This document shows positions 17,513-26,432 of a DNA stretch of 64,000 nt, piece after piece. The stretch's first letter is position 1, and every line of letters starts with the position of its first letter. Origin of the DNA: Hyphomonadaceae bacterium (GTDB lineage Bacteria > Pseudomonadota > Alphaproteobacteria > Caulobacterales > Hyphomonadaceae). Below the pieces are notes generated by a model. The model was not told the DNA's origin. It was given only the letters and a program-made list of their open reading frames with translations, and ran no database searches. Where the stretch lies: the NCBI GenBank assembly GCA_022844475.1, contig JALHLR010000011.1, positions 17,577-81,576 on the forward strand. Direction: 5' to 3'. Both the position numbers and the translations under genes were made by a program.

Positions 17513-19633
17513 CTACTTGCTGACGCGATAGTCGCGCGTTGCCTGTTTCAGCAGGTCGTCCAGCTTCATCGGCGGACGCTTCCATTTCTTTTCCGCGAAG
17601 ATGGGCGCCTGGTCCGCATAGTGCGGCGAGGATGCATCCAGCGTGGCCGATCCGTACTGGTGGATCGTGTCGAGCGTGTAGGAGCCATCCGGCGCCCAGT
17701 CCGCGATGGCGACATAGGTGTCGCCTGCGCGGCCGGAGCGGAACTTCTGCGTAGCGAGGTCGCCGGCTGCATACATCGCGCGCAGCGTGTCCGGCCCGCC
17801 ATCGGTAGGCCATGACTTGCCGCCCCGGGCGACCCGGCTGACCTCGCTCCATTTCGGATCGATTCGGCCGGTGGCGGCCTTCAGCTGCGTCGCCGTTGCC
17901 TTCAGGGAGGCGAGGGCCTTTGCGCGATCGTAGGTGTCATGCATCTGGCTGCCCATCGCAGCCTGGCCGGTGAAGATGGCGAGCGCTGCGTTGCGGTTCT
18001 CCATGTCGGCGGAGCCGTTCCACGCGGTCACCACGGCGAGCGCCGCCTTGAGATCCGCATCTTCGCCGGGATCAATGGTGCGCAAATCAGCCTGCATCTT
18101 CATGACGTTGCTGCCGTGCGAGTAGTTGTGGTCCATCTTGTAGCCGATGAACTCCTCGCGCGTGATCGAGGTGTCGCTGCCATAAAGTTCCTGCGCGCGC
18201 AGCCCGCGATTGGTGACAAGGGTGTCGAGCGCGAAGTCCCTCGGATAATTCTCGGCCTTCGGATTGTCGTCCGGGCCCGAGACCAGCAGTGGAGAGTGAT
18301 TGGCGTTGACGATGTAGCCTGACTTCGGACGGATGACGGAGGGCAGCGCTTCGACCGGCTCCCAGCCTTTCCAGACGGTTTCGGAAAGGTCGCCCGGGAG
18401 GATCTTTGTGCGGTCCCAGCCGGGGACGCGCTTGGGCATATGGGCGTTCCAGAAATAGGCAATGCCGCCTTTCGAATCCGCGACGATGTAGTTCACCGAC
18501 GGGATGTCATTGTACTTCACCTGAGCTGCGCGCCAGTCGTCGATCGTCTTCGCCATGTTCATGTCGAGATACTGATCGAGGTGCGCGAAGTCGCCCTTGC
18601 CGACAAAGGAGACGGCGTAGACGCCCGAGTCGAGCACGTAGGCCGCGCCATGTTCGGAGGTGTAGCCCGTGCGCTCGACGGGGACGAGCGCGCCGTTGCG
18701 GAGCACATTGTACCGGATCTGCCTGCGTTCGAGATCCTTCCACTGGCCATCCATGCGATACTTCGTGGGGTTCTTCGGATCGTCGACCACCAGCTTGAAT
18801 GTGTCGAAGAGGTCCGGCTTGTTCACGGTCGCGGCCCAGCCGATGTTGGGGCCGACCGCGGTGAGCAGGATCGGCGTGCCGGGGAAGAGGCCGCCGACAA
18901 GGTCGATGCCTTCCTCGGATTTCAGGCGCGCCTCGTACCACGCGACGCGGCCTTCATAGGGCTGGTGTGAGTTGGCGGCGAGACGCGTGTGACCATCGGC
19001 GGAGCGCGAGGGCGCGACGGCGAGGCCGTTTGAGCCGAGTTCGACATCGTCCGTGATGTCGAGAAATGCCTGGCGCGTCGACTTCGTCGACATCTGCATG
19101 TCGGCGCGGCCGGAGAGCAGGGCGTCGACTTCGGCCTCAAGGCCGTAGAAGGAGAGCGGACGATTGACGAAGCCGGAGATGATGTCCCGACCGGTGATGG
19201 GCGTTGTGCGGGCGCAACTGGTCGTGGGGTTCTTCTCGCACCACAGGTTGAGGCCGGCAGCGTAGCCTTCGGCGACGGACTTTGCCTTGGCGGATGTCCT
19301 GGTGTCGTAGTCGCGGGCGACGATGGCGGTCATGCCGAGGGCGAGAATGAAGTCGTCGGACTTGGCGCCCGACTCGCCGACGATTTCGGAGAGGGTGCCG
19401 CGGCTGGAGCGGATGACTTCCTCGATGTTCTTCCAGTCGTCTTCGGCGTGGGCGTAGGCGAGGCCGAAGGCGACGTCGGCGTTGCGCTTGCCGTAGATGT
19501 GCGGGACGCCGAACGAGTCGCGGATGATGCGGGCGTCATAACCTGCGTTAGACGTGCTGACGGAGTCTGACGTCGTCATGCAGCTGGATAGCGCGAGGAC
19601 GGATGCGGCGAGCACGAGATTCCGGAGCATCAT
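17513..19633 (-). CDS. Penicillin acylase family lipoprotein (AHL/penicillin-type amidase)
   Basis: A 706-residue Ntn-hydrolase precursor. The N-terminus is a lipoprotein signal with lipobox ALSSC (C18), so it should be anchored in the envelope. The autoprocessing site is ELGSNGLAVAPSRS: S201 becomes the N-terminal nucleophile of the beta chain. IRDSFGVPHIYGKRNADVAFG at the N-terminus is the family signature. Relatives cleave acyl-homoserine lactones, penicillins or acyl-amides; the substrate is not predictable here. The start could be either of two adjacent ATG codons. It faces phaR tail to tail. Confidence 0.9.
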   Translation of the reverse strand: MMLRNLVLAASVLALSSCMTTSDSVSTSNAGYDARIIRDSFGVPHIYGKRNADVAFGLAYAHAEDDWKNIEEVIRSSRGTLSEIVGESGAKSDDFILALGMTAIVARDYDTRTSAKAKSVAEGYAAGLNLWCEKNPTTSCARTTPITGRDIISGFVNRPLSFYGLEAEVDALLSGRADMQMSTKSTRQAFLDITDDVELGSNGLAVAPSRSADGHTRLAANSHQPYEGRVAWYEARLKSEEGIDLVGGLFPGTPILLTAVGPNIGWAATVNKPDLFDTFKLVVDDPKNPTKYRMDGQWKDLERRQIRYNVLRNGALVPVERTGYTSEHGAAYVLDSGVYAVSFVGKGDFAHLDQYLDMNMAKTIDDWRAAQVKYNDIPSVNYIVADSKGGIAYFWNAHMPKRVPGWDRTKILPGDLSETVWKGWEPVEALPSVIRPKSGYIVNANHSPLLVSGPDDNPKAENYPRDFALDTLVTNRGLRAQELYGSDTSITREEFIGYKMDHNYSHGSNVMKMQADLRTIDPGEDADLKAALAVVTAWNGSADMENRNAALAIFTGQAAMGSQMHDTYDRAKALASLKATATQLKAATGRIDPKWSEVSRVARGGKSWPTDGGPDTLRAMYAAGDLATQKFRSGRAGDTYVAIADWAPDGSYTLDTIHQYGSATLDASSPHYADQAPIFAEKKWKRPPMKLDDLLKQATRDYRVSK

Positions 19634-20093
19634 GGCGTTTTCCCTGTTTGGCGGGAGCCTAGTTGCGGGATGGCGGCGAGGCTAGTCACGTGGGTGAGAT
19701 AGGAACCGATCCCGCCCAGCGTTCCTCATATCGCCCGCGCGCGCGACCAGACTGGCGCGGGCCATCCGTGATGCTGTTTCTCTGGGTCCAAAGATCGATG
19801 GAGGGTCCGGGGACGCGGGATGCCTGTCGGAATCTGGCGTCTCCGCCTGTGGACAGAGCCACCGGTGGACTGGAGGTTTGCAGGTCCCGCGTCCCCGGCA
19901 GGCGTTGGAGGGCAGCCCCCGCAGATACGCATCGTGCAGCTGGCTCGAGAGGATCTTGACGCTCGCCTGCATCCACCGCGCGCCGTTGAGCGCTGTACCG
20001 TCGCCCTCCACGCGGAATGGATGCGGGCAGTCTCTCACAGGTCCGGAATCGGTCGGTTCTGCGGGCCGCCGAACGGGGTAGACGGCCGGCAGA
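19634..20093. other. Intergenic region carrying repeat copy B
   Basis: A 460-base gene-free interval upstream of the acylase gene and downstream of the Mpl-like gene. It holds the inverted repeat copy at 19750-19917; no convincing coding frame was found in the rest. Confidence 0.6.
19750..19917 (-). repeat. Interspersed repeat, copy B (inverted relative to copy A)
   Basis: The reverse complement of this 168-base segment aligns along its full length with 3159-3325. Shared blocks are CAGGTCCCGCGTCCCCGGC (19881-19899 on the plus strand), the GGAGGGTCC/GGGGACGCGGGA block at 19800-19820, and GTGATGCTG near 19767. As in copy A, the two GC-rich blocks are inverted repeats of each other, so each copy could form a cruciform or RNA hairpin. 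There is no coding capacity of note. Confidence 0.65.
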
Positions 20094-21527
20094 TCAGAAT
20101 TCTTTCTCACCAACGCGCTTCAGAACGTCGGCAGCGAATTCGGAGAGGGTGTCATCTCGTGCGCCCATTACGACGATGAGGTCGCCGGGTTGAGCCATCT
20201 CGACGAGCTTGTCGCCGCAGGCGGCGCGGTCCGGGAGGGCCGTGGCGGACTTGCCGCGCGCCGATACGCCTTGTGCGATGACGGCGGAGCCCATTGTGCG
20301 GTCGACGGTGCCGCCGAAGTAAGCCGGCTCCGGCATGATGAGCGTGTCCTTCGCGGCGAGATCGCGAGCGAACATCTCGATCAGCTCGTCCTTCATCTGG
20401 CGAATGGGACCGAAGCCGTGCGGTTGCCACATGACGAGCAGGCGTCCCGGAAACTGGTGGAGCGTTGCGAGCGTGGCGGCGATCTTGTCGGGGTTGTGCC
20501 CGAAATCGTCGATGACGGTGATGTCCTTTGCAGTTCCCACGACTTCAAGACGGCGGCGGATGCCGACGAAGTTCATCAGTGCGAGCGTTGCTTCGCGCAG
20601 GGCGACACCGCAGGCGCGGGCGGCGGCAATGGCGGCCAGCGCGTTCGACAGGTTGTGGCGGCCGGGCGTCTGCAGGCAGATGCGCTGACGCTCGCCAGTG
20701 GAGCGCTCGGTGACGATGCAGGACTGGCCGTCGGGCTGGGTCATGAGGTCGGAGACGGTGAAATCCGCGTTCGCATCGGTGAGCGAGTAGGTAAGCGCGT
20801 TTGGGAGTTGCAGCGTTTCGTGCAGGCGGCGGGTCTCGTCATTGTCGAGGTTGAAGACGGCGACCTGGGCCTTCGCCACGAAGCTGCTGAAGAGGCTGCG
20901 GAGTTCGTCCATCGATTTGTGGTCGAGGGCGATGTTGTTGAGGACGGCGATGGTGGGTTGGTAAAGCGCGATGGAGCCGTCGCTCTCGTCGACCTCGGAG
21001 ACAAAGATCTCGCCTTCGCCGACGATGGCGGAGGCAAAGGGAAAATCGCCGGCAACGAAATTCTTCATCACGGCGCCGTTCATCACGGTGGGGTCGCGGC
21101 GGGTGGCGTAGAGGATCCAGGCGATCATGCCGGTCGTGGTGGATTTGCCGGACGTGCCGCCGACGGCGATCGAAACCTTGGCGGAGTTGACGAGTTGGGC
21201 CAGCAGCTGGGGTCGGGAGACCTGCGGGCAGCCGAGCGCCTTTGCGGCGACGACGTCCGGCACGGTGTCCTCGACGGCGGCGGAGGTGACGAGGAGCTGG
21301 TCGGGGCGCGTGACGCCGGAGCCATCCTGCTTGTGTAGCTTGATGCCGCGAGCCTTGAGGAAGTCGAACTTGGCGGCGGTACGGCCTGCGTCGAGCGAGC
21401 GGTCCGAGCCTTCAACATCGTGGCCGCGCGCCTTCACGATCAGGGCAAGGGGCAACATTCCGCTGCCGCCGATGCCGCAGAAGAAGTACGCTCCCGTGTG
21501 GGCAAGGGCGGTCTGTGAGTCGGACAT
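20094..21527 (-). CDS. mpl: Mur ligase, Mpl/MurC type (UDP-N-acetylmuramate:peptide ligase)
   Basis: A 477-residue Mur ligase. N-terminal IGGSGMLPLALIVKARGHDVEGSD binds the UDP-sugar; the ATP loop is GGTSGKSTTTGMIAW (serine where most have histidine and the second threonine); the centre has SEVDESDGSIALYQP and NNIALDHKS; the C-terminal domain has DDFGHNPDKIAATL. Mpl ligates recycled L-Ala-D-Glu-mDAP tripeptide to UDP-MurNAc, MurC adds L-alanine. Mpl is favoured because no division-cell-wall cluster is nearby and an LD-carboxypeptidase gene, which makes the tripeptide, is divergently transcribed from the same 41-bp gap. The two cannot be separated with certainty from sequence. An alternative start is 21542. 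Confidence 0.75.
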   Translation of the reverse strand: MSDSQTALAHTGAYFFCGIGGSGMLPLALIVKARGHDVEGSDRSLDAGRTAAKFDFLKARGIKLHKQDGSGVTRPDQLLVTSAAVEDTVPDVVAAKALGCPQVSRPQLLAQLVNSAKVSIAVGGTSGKSTTTGMIAWILYATRRDPTVMNGAVMKNFVAGDFPFASAIVGEGEIFVSEVDESDGSIALYQPTIAVLNNIALDHKSMDELRSLFSSFVAKAQVAVFNLDNDETRRLHETLQLPNALTYSLTDANADFTVSDLMTQPDGQSCIVTERSTGERQRICLQTPGRHNLSNALAAIAAARACGVALREATLALMNFVGIRRRLEVVGTAKDITVIDDFGHNPDKIAATLATLHQFPGRLLVMWQPHGFGPIRQMKDELIEMFARDLAAKDTLIMPEPAYFGGTVDRTMGSAVIAQGVSARGKSATALPDRAACGDKLVEMAQPGDLIVVMGARDDTLSEFAADVLKRVGEKEF

Positions 21528-21568
21528 CGCATCTTTCTGCATGATCTGGATGTCTCAGTGAGGCGCGT

Positions 21569-22411
21569 ATGGGGTCAAGTGAAAAGACGTTCCGCATCGG
21601 CCTCGTGGCGCCGGCTGGCGTGCTGGGCGACCATGGCCTGCTCGACCGGATAGCTGCGTTCGTGGCGACGACGTATGACGGGAATGTCGAGCTTCTGGTG
21701 CACCCGCAGTGCCGGCTTGCGGAGGGCCATTTCGCGGGGGACGACGCACAACGGCTTGCGGCGCTGCTCGAGTATGGCGATCGCGAGGATATCGATGCGA
21801 TCTGGTTCCTGCGTGGGGGCTATGGGTCGAACCGGATCGCGGAGACGGCGGCAAGGCGGCTCGGGCCAGCGGCGCGCCGGAAGAAGTGGCTGGGCTATTC
21901 AGATACGGGTTTCCTGCTGTCGGCGTTGCATCGCGCGGGGTTTCCCCATGTGGCGCACGGGCCGATGCCCGTCGATCTCGACCGGGTGGTGCGTGGGCGC
22001 GAGGCAGTTGCGCGGGCGCTGGCCTGGCTGGTGGAGGGGCATCCTGCGGCGCTGGAGGCCAGCGAGCGGGCGGACACGCCGAAGCTGGCGTTCAACCTGA
22101 CGGTGCTGAGCCAGCTGCTCGGCACGCCGCTCGAGCCGGATTTTTCCGGGCGCGTGCTGATGATCGAGGATGTGGGCGACTATCTCTATCGCTACGACCG
22201 GTTTCTCTTTCATGTCACGTCGAACGCCAATGTGCGGCGCTGCGCGGGTATTCGCGAGGGGCGGCTGGCGGCGGACGACAATCCGACGGCGGTGTTTCGC
22301 GTTCCTGACGGAGGTCTTGTCGCCGACTGGTGCAGGCGCGCGGGCATCCGCTATCTCGGTGCTTGCGATATCGGGCATGACGGCGACAACAGGGTTGTGC
22401 CATTTGTCTGA
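21569..22411 (+). CDS. ldcA: LD-carboxypeptidase (S66 family)
   Basis: A 280-residue S66 peptidase that removes the terminal D-alanine from murein tetrapeptides in the cytosol. The catalytic triad is visible: S111 in LGYSDTGFL, E200 in MIEDVGDYLYRYDR and H270 in CDIGHDGDN. FLRGGYGSNRI precedes the serine as usual. It is divergent from the Mpl-like ligase, so the pair covers two successive steps of murein peptide recycling. The stop lies 2 bp from the convergent bdhA gene. Confidence 0.92.
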   Translation: MGSSEKTFRIGLVAPAGVLGDHGLLDRIAAFVATTYDGNVELLVHPQCRLAEGHFAGDDAQRLAALLEYGDREDIDAIWFLRGGYGSNRIAETAARRLGPAARRKKWLGYSDTGFLLSALHRAGFPHVAHGPMPVDLDRVVRGREAVARALAWLVEGHPAALEASERADTPKLAFNLTVLSQLLGTPLEPDFSGRVLMIEDVGDYLYRYDRFLFHVTSNANVRRCAGIREGRLAADDNPTAVFRVPDGGLVADWCRRAGIRYLGACDIGHDGDNRVVPFV

Positions 22412-22413
22412 CC

Positions 22414-23190
22414 CTACTGAGCGACCCACCCACCGTCGATCGACAGCGCCGCGCCGTTGATCTGGTTGGCGGCTTCGGTGGTAAGGAAGACGGCCATGGC
22501 GGCGATGTCTGACACCTTCACGAATTCCTTGGTGGGCTGGGCGGCGAGGAGCACATCGCGGATGACGGCTTCCTCGGAGATGCCGCGGGCCCTGGCGGTG
22601 TCGGCGATCTGGTTCTCGACGAGGCCGGTGCGGACATAGCCGGGGCAGATGGCGTTGACGCGGATGCCGTGTTGGGCGCCTTCGAGCGCGGTCGATTTGG
22701 TGAAGCCGAGAATGCCGTGCTTGGCTGCGACGTAGGCGCTCTTGAATGGCGATGCGACGAGGGCGTGGGCCGATGCGATGTTGATGATGCGGCCCCACTT
22801 TTTCGCCTTCATGCCCGGGAAGGCGAGGCGCGTGGTGTGGAAGGCGGACGACAGGTTCAGCGCGATGATGAGGTCCCATTTCGCGACCGGGAAGTCTTCC
22901 ACGGGCGAGACGTGCTGAACGCCTGCATTGTTGACGAGGATATCGACGGGGCCGAGCTTCTCCTTCACGGTGCTGAACATTGCCTCGATCTGGTCGGGCT
23001 TGGTCATGTCGGCGCTGGAGTAGAGGCAGGTGACGTGGTGCTCGGCAGCGATTGAGGCGCGGAGCTTTTCGATCGCGGCGGGTTCGCCGAAGCCGTTGAT
23101 GACCACATTGTTGCCGGCGGCCGCGAGGGCGCGGGCAATGCCTTCACCGATGCCCGAGGTGGAGCCTGTGACGATCGCAGTGCGGGGCAT
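22414..23190 (-). CDS. bdhA: D-3-hydroxybutyrate dehydrogenase
   Basis: A 258-residue short-chain dehydrogenase. The NAD site is VTGSTSGIGEGIA (8-20), the catalytic residues are S140, Y153 and K157 (SAYVAAKHGI), and NNAG is at 87-90. PGYVRTGLVENQIADTARARG and the LLAAQPTKEFV segment are characteristic of D-3-hydroxybutyrate dehydrogenase, which oxidises 3-hydroxybutyrate to acetoacetate after PHB breakdown. It links functionally to phaC/phaR/phasin upstream. The M28 peptidase gene starts upstream on the same strand and ends 3 bp before it, so both may share a transcript. Confidence 0.93.
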   Translation of the reverse strand: MPRTAIVTGSTSGIGEGIARALAAAGNNVVINGFGEPAAIEKLRASIAAEHHVTCLYSSADMTKPDQIEAMFSTVKEKLGPVDILVNNAGVQHVSPVEDFPVAKWDLIIALNLSSAFHTTRLAFPGMKAKKWGRIINIASAHALVASPFKSAYVAAKHGILGFTKSTALEGAQHGIRVNAICPGYVRTGLVENQIADTARARGISEEAVIRDVLLAAQPTKEFVKVSDIAAMAVFLTTEAANQINGAALSIDGGWVAQ

Positions 23191-23193
23191 TGA

Positions 23194-24087
23194 TTACTCC
23201 AGTCCGGAATCCAGCTTCAGCACCAGCGCTGTAAAGAAGTCAGCTGCCATAGCCAGTGTGGCCGGCTCGACGCGACCGATCTTGTCATTCGGTGTATGGA
23301 TGAGGGCGAGGATTTCAGGGATGGTGGCGGGGTCGGGTGCGGACCTGGGCGGGTTGAGCATGAAGGCGCGGAGCTTTTCGGCTTCGGCCTTCGGTTGATG
23401 GCCGAGGGAGACGGTAGGGGCGCCAGCGGCGGAGAAGGCGCGGTCGTCGCTGGGCGGATATTCTGGGAAGTCGAGGCAGGAGCGTTTGAGCTCGGTGCAG
23501 AGCTCGCGGACGGCTTCGGTGATGAAGGTGGACTGCGCGCCATTGTTGAGGCCGTGCATCAGCGTGTCGCCGTTGGCGTTGATGTCGGCGTTGATGACGG
23601 CGGCGATGTCTTCGACGCCGTGGGCCGTGATGAAGGCGCGGGCCCCGACGAGGCCTAGTTCTTCCTGGTCGGTGAGGAAGAGCGTGACGGAGTGTTTTGT
23701 CTTCCCGGCGAGGCGGCGCGTGGCTTCAATCATCGCAACAACCGAGCCGGCATTGTCGACGACCCCGTCGACCAGCTTGCCGCCCTCCATTTCGAGCGCG
23801 TCGTAGTGGGCCGTAAGCAGTATCTGCTTGCCCGTCGCGGGACCTGTGCGGACGACCACGTTGCGGCCGGGCGTGGCGCGGCGGCCGGTGAATTCCTCGA
23901 CCGTGTAGGCAAGGCCGGCGGCGTTGAGCTGGGATTTCAACGTCTCCAGGCGTGCATCATGTGTCGGTTGTGCGAATGCGGCGACGTTGGCGAGGAGCTG
24001 CTGGGGTGTGGAGGGAGACGAAGGCCAGAGCGCACAGGCGGATAGTCCGAGCAGAGCCGCCGGCAGAATCCAGGATACGCGTTTCAT
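23194..24087 (-). CDS. M28 family metallopeptidase, lipoprotein
   Basis: A 297-residue exported aminopeptidase-type protein. Lipobox GLSAC puts C18 at the mature N-terminus. Zinc ligands of the M28 fold are visible: H94 (LTAHYDAL), D111 (GVVDNAGS), E142/E143 (DQEELG), D168 (INADINAN) and a late histidine (LIHTPNDKI). The D-N-A-G-S block bridges two zinc ions. Such enzymes trim peptides in the periplasm; the substrate is unknown. It is directly upstream of bdhA with a 3-bp gap. Confidence 0.88.
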   Translation of the reverse strand: MKRVSWILPAALLGLSACALWPSSPSTPQQLLANVAAFAQPTHDARLETLKSQLNAAGLAYTVEEFTGRRATPGRNVVVRTGPATGKQILLTAHYDALEMEGGKLVDGVVDNAGSVVAMIEATRRLAGKTKHSVTLFLTDQEELGLVGARAFITAHGVEDIAAVINADINANGDTLMHGLNNGAQSTFITEAVRELCTELKRSCLDFPEYPPSDDRAFSAAGAPTVSLGHQPKAEAEKLRAFMLNPPRSAPDPATIPEILALIHTPNDKIGRVEPATLAMAADFFTALVLKLDSGLE

Positions 24088-24256
24088 GATGCCTCCGCCG
24101 GGTCGCTTTGGTTATTCCGGGCGCACCGGCAGAGCAACTGATATCGATTCTCGAAAAAATTCTGCCGATAAGCCCTTGCAGACACACGGGAAGGGGGCAC
24201 GTATTGTGGTAATGCGCGCTGCATCCCCCAGCGCGAGGGACAGGGAGAACTAAAAG

Positions 24257-25441
24257 ATGGCGTCCAGCCCCACGGCTCTTCAGTATCTCGACAAGGCGGT
24301 CGGCAGCCTTCGCAAGCTGGGGCTCTTTCCGGAGACAAAAAGCGATCCCGCGCCTGTCGTGGCGCTGCTCAACCAGATCACCGAGCTGTCGCCCGACAAG
24401 GTCACGACGATTGCGCGGACGCTGGACCAGGCGTCGACGTTCAACGAGGTGGTGCGCGAGCACATCTCGGCCATCAAGGTGGGCGAACGCTACGAGACGA
24501 TCACCACCGCGTTCAACTCGATCCGCGACGATGCGAAGAGCCTCGTCGAACAGTATGCGGACGGCAAGATCTCCACGATGGAGCGCGTCGGCAATATGTG
24601 GATGAAGTTCTCTCGGGGCGACATCGCCTCGCGGTTCGACAAGATCAAGGACACGTATATCGACGTCCAGAAGGACACGAAGGTCCAGATCGAGAAGGAA
24701 TTCCTGATCCTCGAAGCGTACATGGATTTCCGCGGCGCAATGAAGCAGTCGGAAGTGCTGGCGCTCGAGGTGCTGAAGACGGCCGAGCAGAGGCTCGAAG
24801 ACGCCAAAGCGAAAATGACGGCGGCGTCGGATGCGGTGGCGGCGTATGCGGGAACGGAGCCGGCCGAGCGTTCGAAGCTGGAGCTGGCGCGCGACGAGGA
24901 GCTGCGCAGGCTGCAGGCAGAAGAGAAGCGCTACCAGATCTCGAAGGACCTCTCGGACAACCTGACGGTCGGTTACAATACATCCGAAGTGATCATGGCG
25001 CGGCTGGTGCAGACCACCAACGCCAAGGAGCGCATCTATGCGCAGTCGGTGTCGTTCTTCGGCACAAACGAGGTTGTGCTGACGGCGCTGTCGGCGACCT
25101 TCACGGGCATGCACGGCCTGCATGAATCGACCCAGACGCTGGAGTCGATGAAGAAGGGCGTCGACCAGTCCCTGGAAGTGCTCGCCGAGATCGGCGGCAA
25201 GGTGCAGGAGGCGGCGCTGAAGGCGGGCTATGGCCCGACGATTTCGGCCGCTGCAGTGAAGAAGCTGGTGGATTCGGTCGTGAGCTATCAGGAGCGCTCG
25301 ATCGGCATCATCGCGGAGATGCGCAAGCTCTCGACGCAGAACTCGGCCGAGATCCGCGATGCAGTGGAGGACGGCAAGCGCCGGTTGGCGCTGCTGGTGG
25401 AACAGGGCGCGGCGGCGGCGCTGACCGTTCGCACGTCATGA
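24257..25441 (+). CDS. Coiled-coil protein, TelA-like; first gene of a three-gene operon
   Basis: A 394-residue soluble protein, predicted almost entirely helical. The central part (SRGDIASRFDKIKDTYIDVQ, then KQSEVLALEVLKTAEQRLED) and the long charged helices recall the toxic-anion-resistance TelA/KlaA group, but the match is by pattern only. No signal peptide or membrane segment. It is followed after 10 bases by a membrane protein gene and then by a second coiled-coil gene overlapping by 7 bases, so the three are surely one operon. Function is not known; an envelope or membrane-stress role is inferred from the composition. Confidence 0.75.
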   Translation: MASSPTALQYLDKAVGSLRKLGLFPETKSDPAPVVALLNQITELSPDKVTTIARTLDQASTFNEVVREHISAIKVGERYETITTAFNSIRDDAKSLVEQYADGKISTMERVGNMWMKFSRGDIASRFDKIKDTYIDVQKDTKVQIEKEFLILEAYMDFRGAMKQSEVLALEVLKTAEQRLEDAKAKMTAASDAVAAYAGTEPAERSKLELARDEELRRLQAEEKRYQISKDLSDNLTVGYNTSEVIMARLVQTTNAKERIYAQSVSFFGTNEVVLTALSATFTGMHGLHESTQTLESMKKGVDQSLEVLAEIGGKVQEAALKAGYGPTISAAAVKKLVDSVVSYQERSIGIIAEMRKLSTQNSAEIRDAVEDGKRRLALLVEQGAAAALTVRTS

Positions 25442-25451
25442 TCGACGCGCG

Positions 25452-26432
25452 ATGAGCGATACTTCCGTTCCGGTGCGGACGGGGCAGACGGCGCCTGTCC
25501 TGCCGCCAACCGGCGTCAGGCCGGGCTCCATGGTGGAAGAGCCCCGCAAGCTCGATGACGTCATGATGGCGATGGACGTGGTGGATACGCTGCGCCATCG
25601 CACCCGCATCGTTGACATGGAGCTCAATGAGTCCGCGCGCGAGGAGCAGCTCGTCGCGCGGCTCAAGGAGATCTATGGCGCGCAGGGCATCGAGGTGCCG
25701 GATCGCATCCTCAAGGATGGCGTGAAAGCGCTGGCGGAGCAGCGATTCGTCTACAAGCCGCCGCGCGATACCTTCTCGGTCAGGCTGGCGAAGGCCTATG
25801 TCAATCGCAAGAAGTGGCTGCCGCAGACGGTGACTGCGGTGGGTCTGCTGGCGGCGATCGCTGTGGGGTTCCAGCTGCTGGTGTTCGGGCCGATGACGGC
25901 CGAGTGGCAGAGCATGCCGACGACGATCTCGGCGGAGCTGGCCGAGGGGCAGGCGCTGGCGAGGGACCCGGTGATCGATGCCCAGCTGGCGAGCCTGGCG
26001 GCGGAGGGACAGAGAGCGGTTGCCAATGGCGATCGCGATGCGGCGCGGACGCAGCTGAAGACCATGCAGGGCATGAACGACCAGCTGGCGCAGGAATACG
26101 ACATTCGGATCGTATCGCGGCCGGATGAGGACACTGGCTTCTGGCGGCAGGCGAACGACCAGCCGAATGCGATGAACTACTATCTCGTTGTGGAGGCGGT
26201 GGCGCCGGGGGGGCGTGTGCTCAAGGTGCCGATCCGCAGTGTGGAGGAGCAGACAACTGAAAGCGTAAGTCTTTGGGCGCAGCGCGTGGACAAGGCGACG
26301 TTCGATCGCGTCGGTGCTGAGAAGGCGTCGAACGGAATGGTGGTGAACGACATTCTTGGGCGCAAGACGCGCGGCGAGCTTGAGCCCGCATTTGATACGC
26401 CCGTGCCGGGCGGGGCGATCACGCAATGGTAG
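25452..26432 (+). CDS. Single-span membrane protein of the coiled-coil operon (possibly DUF6384)
   Basis: 326 residues. An N-terminal cytoplasmic part holds the block KLDDVMMAMDVVDTLRHR and an acidic helical segment ending VKALAEQRFVYKPP; a transmembrane helix lies at about 132-150 (VTAVGLLAAIAVGFQLLVF); the C-terminal 170 residues, presumably periplasmic, start with a helical region (LAEGQALARDPVIDAQ) and end in a beta-rich part. The N-terminal pattern resembles proteins filed as DUF6384, quoted from memory. Middle gene of the operon; its end overlaps the next start (ATGGTAG). Confidence 0.75.
   Translation: MSDTSVPVRTGQTAPVLPPTGVRPGSMVEEPRKLDDVMMAMDVVDTLRHRTRIVDMELNESAREEQLVARLKEIYGAQGIEVPDRILKDGVKALAEQRFVYKPPRDTFSVRLAKAYVNRKKWLPQTVTAVGLLAAIAVGFQLLVFGPMTAEWQSMPTTISAELAEGQALARDPVIDAQLASLAAEGQRAVANGDRDAARTQLKTMQGMNDQLAQEYDIRIVSRPDEDTGFWRQANDQPNAMNYYLVVEAVAPGGRVLKVPIRSVEEQTTESVSLWAQRVDKATFDRVGAEKASNGMVVNDILGRKTRGELEPAFDTPVPGGAITQW

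Noticed and set aside
20190..21338. 382-codon open frame opposite the Mpl-like gene
   Set aside because: Shadow frame of a well-supported Mur ligase; composition is not protein-like.
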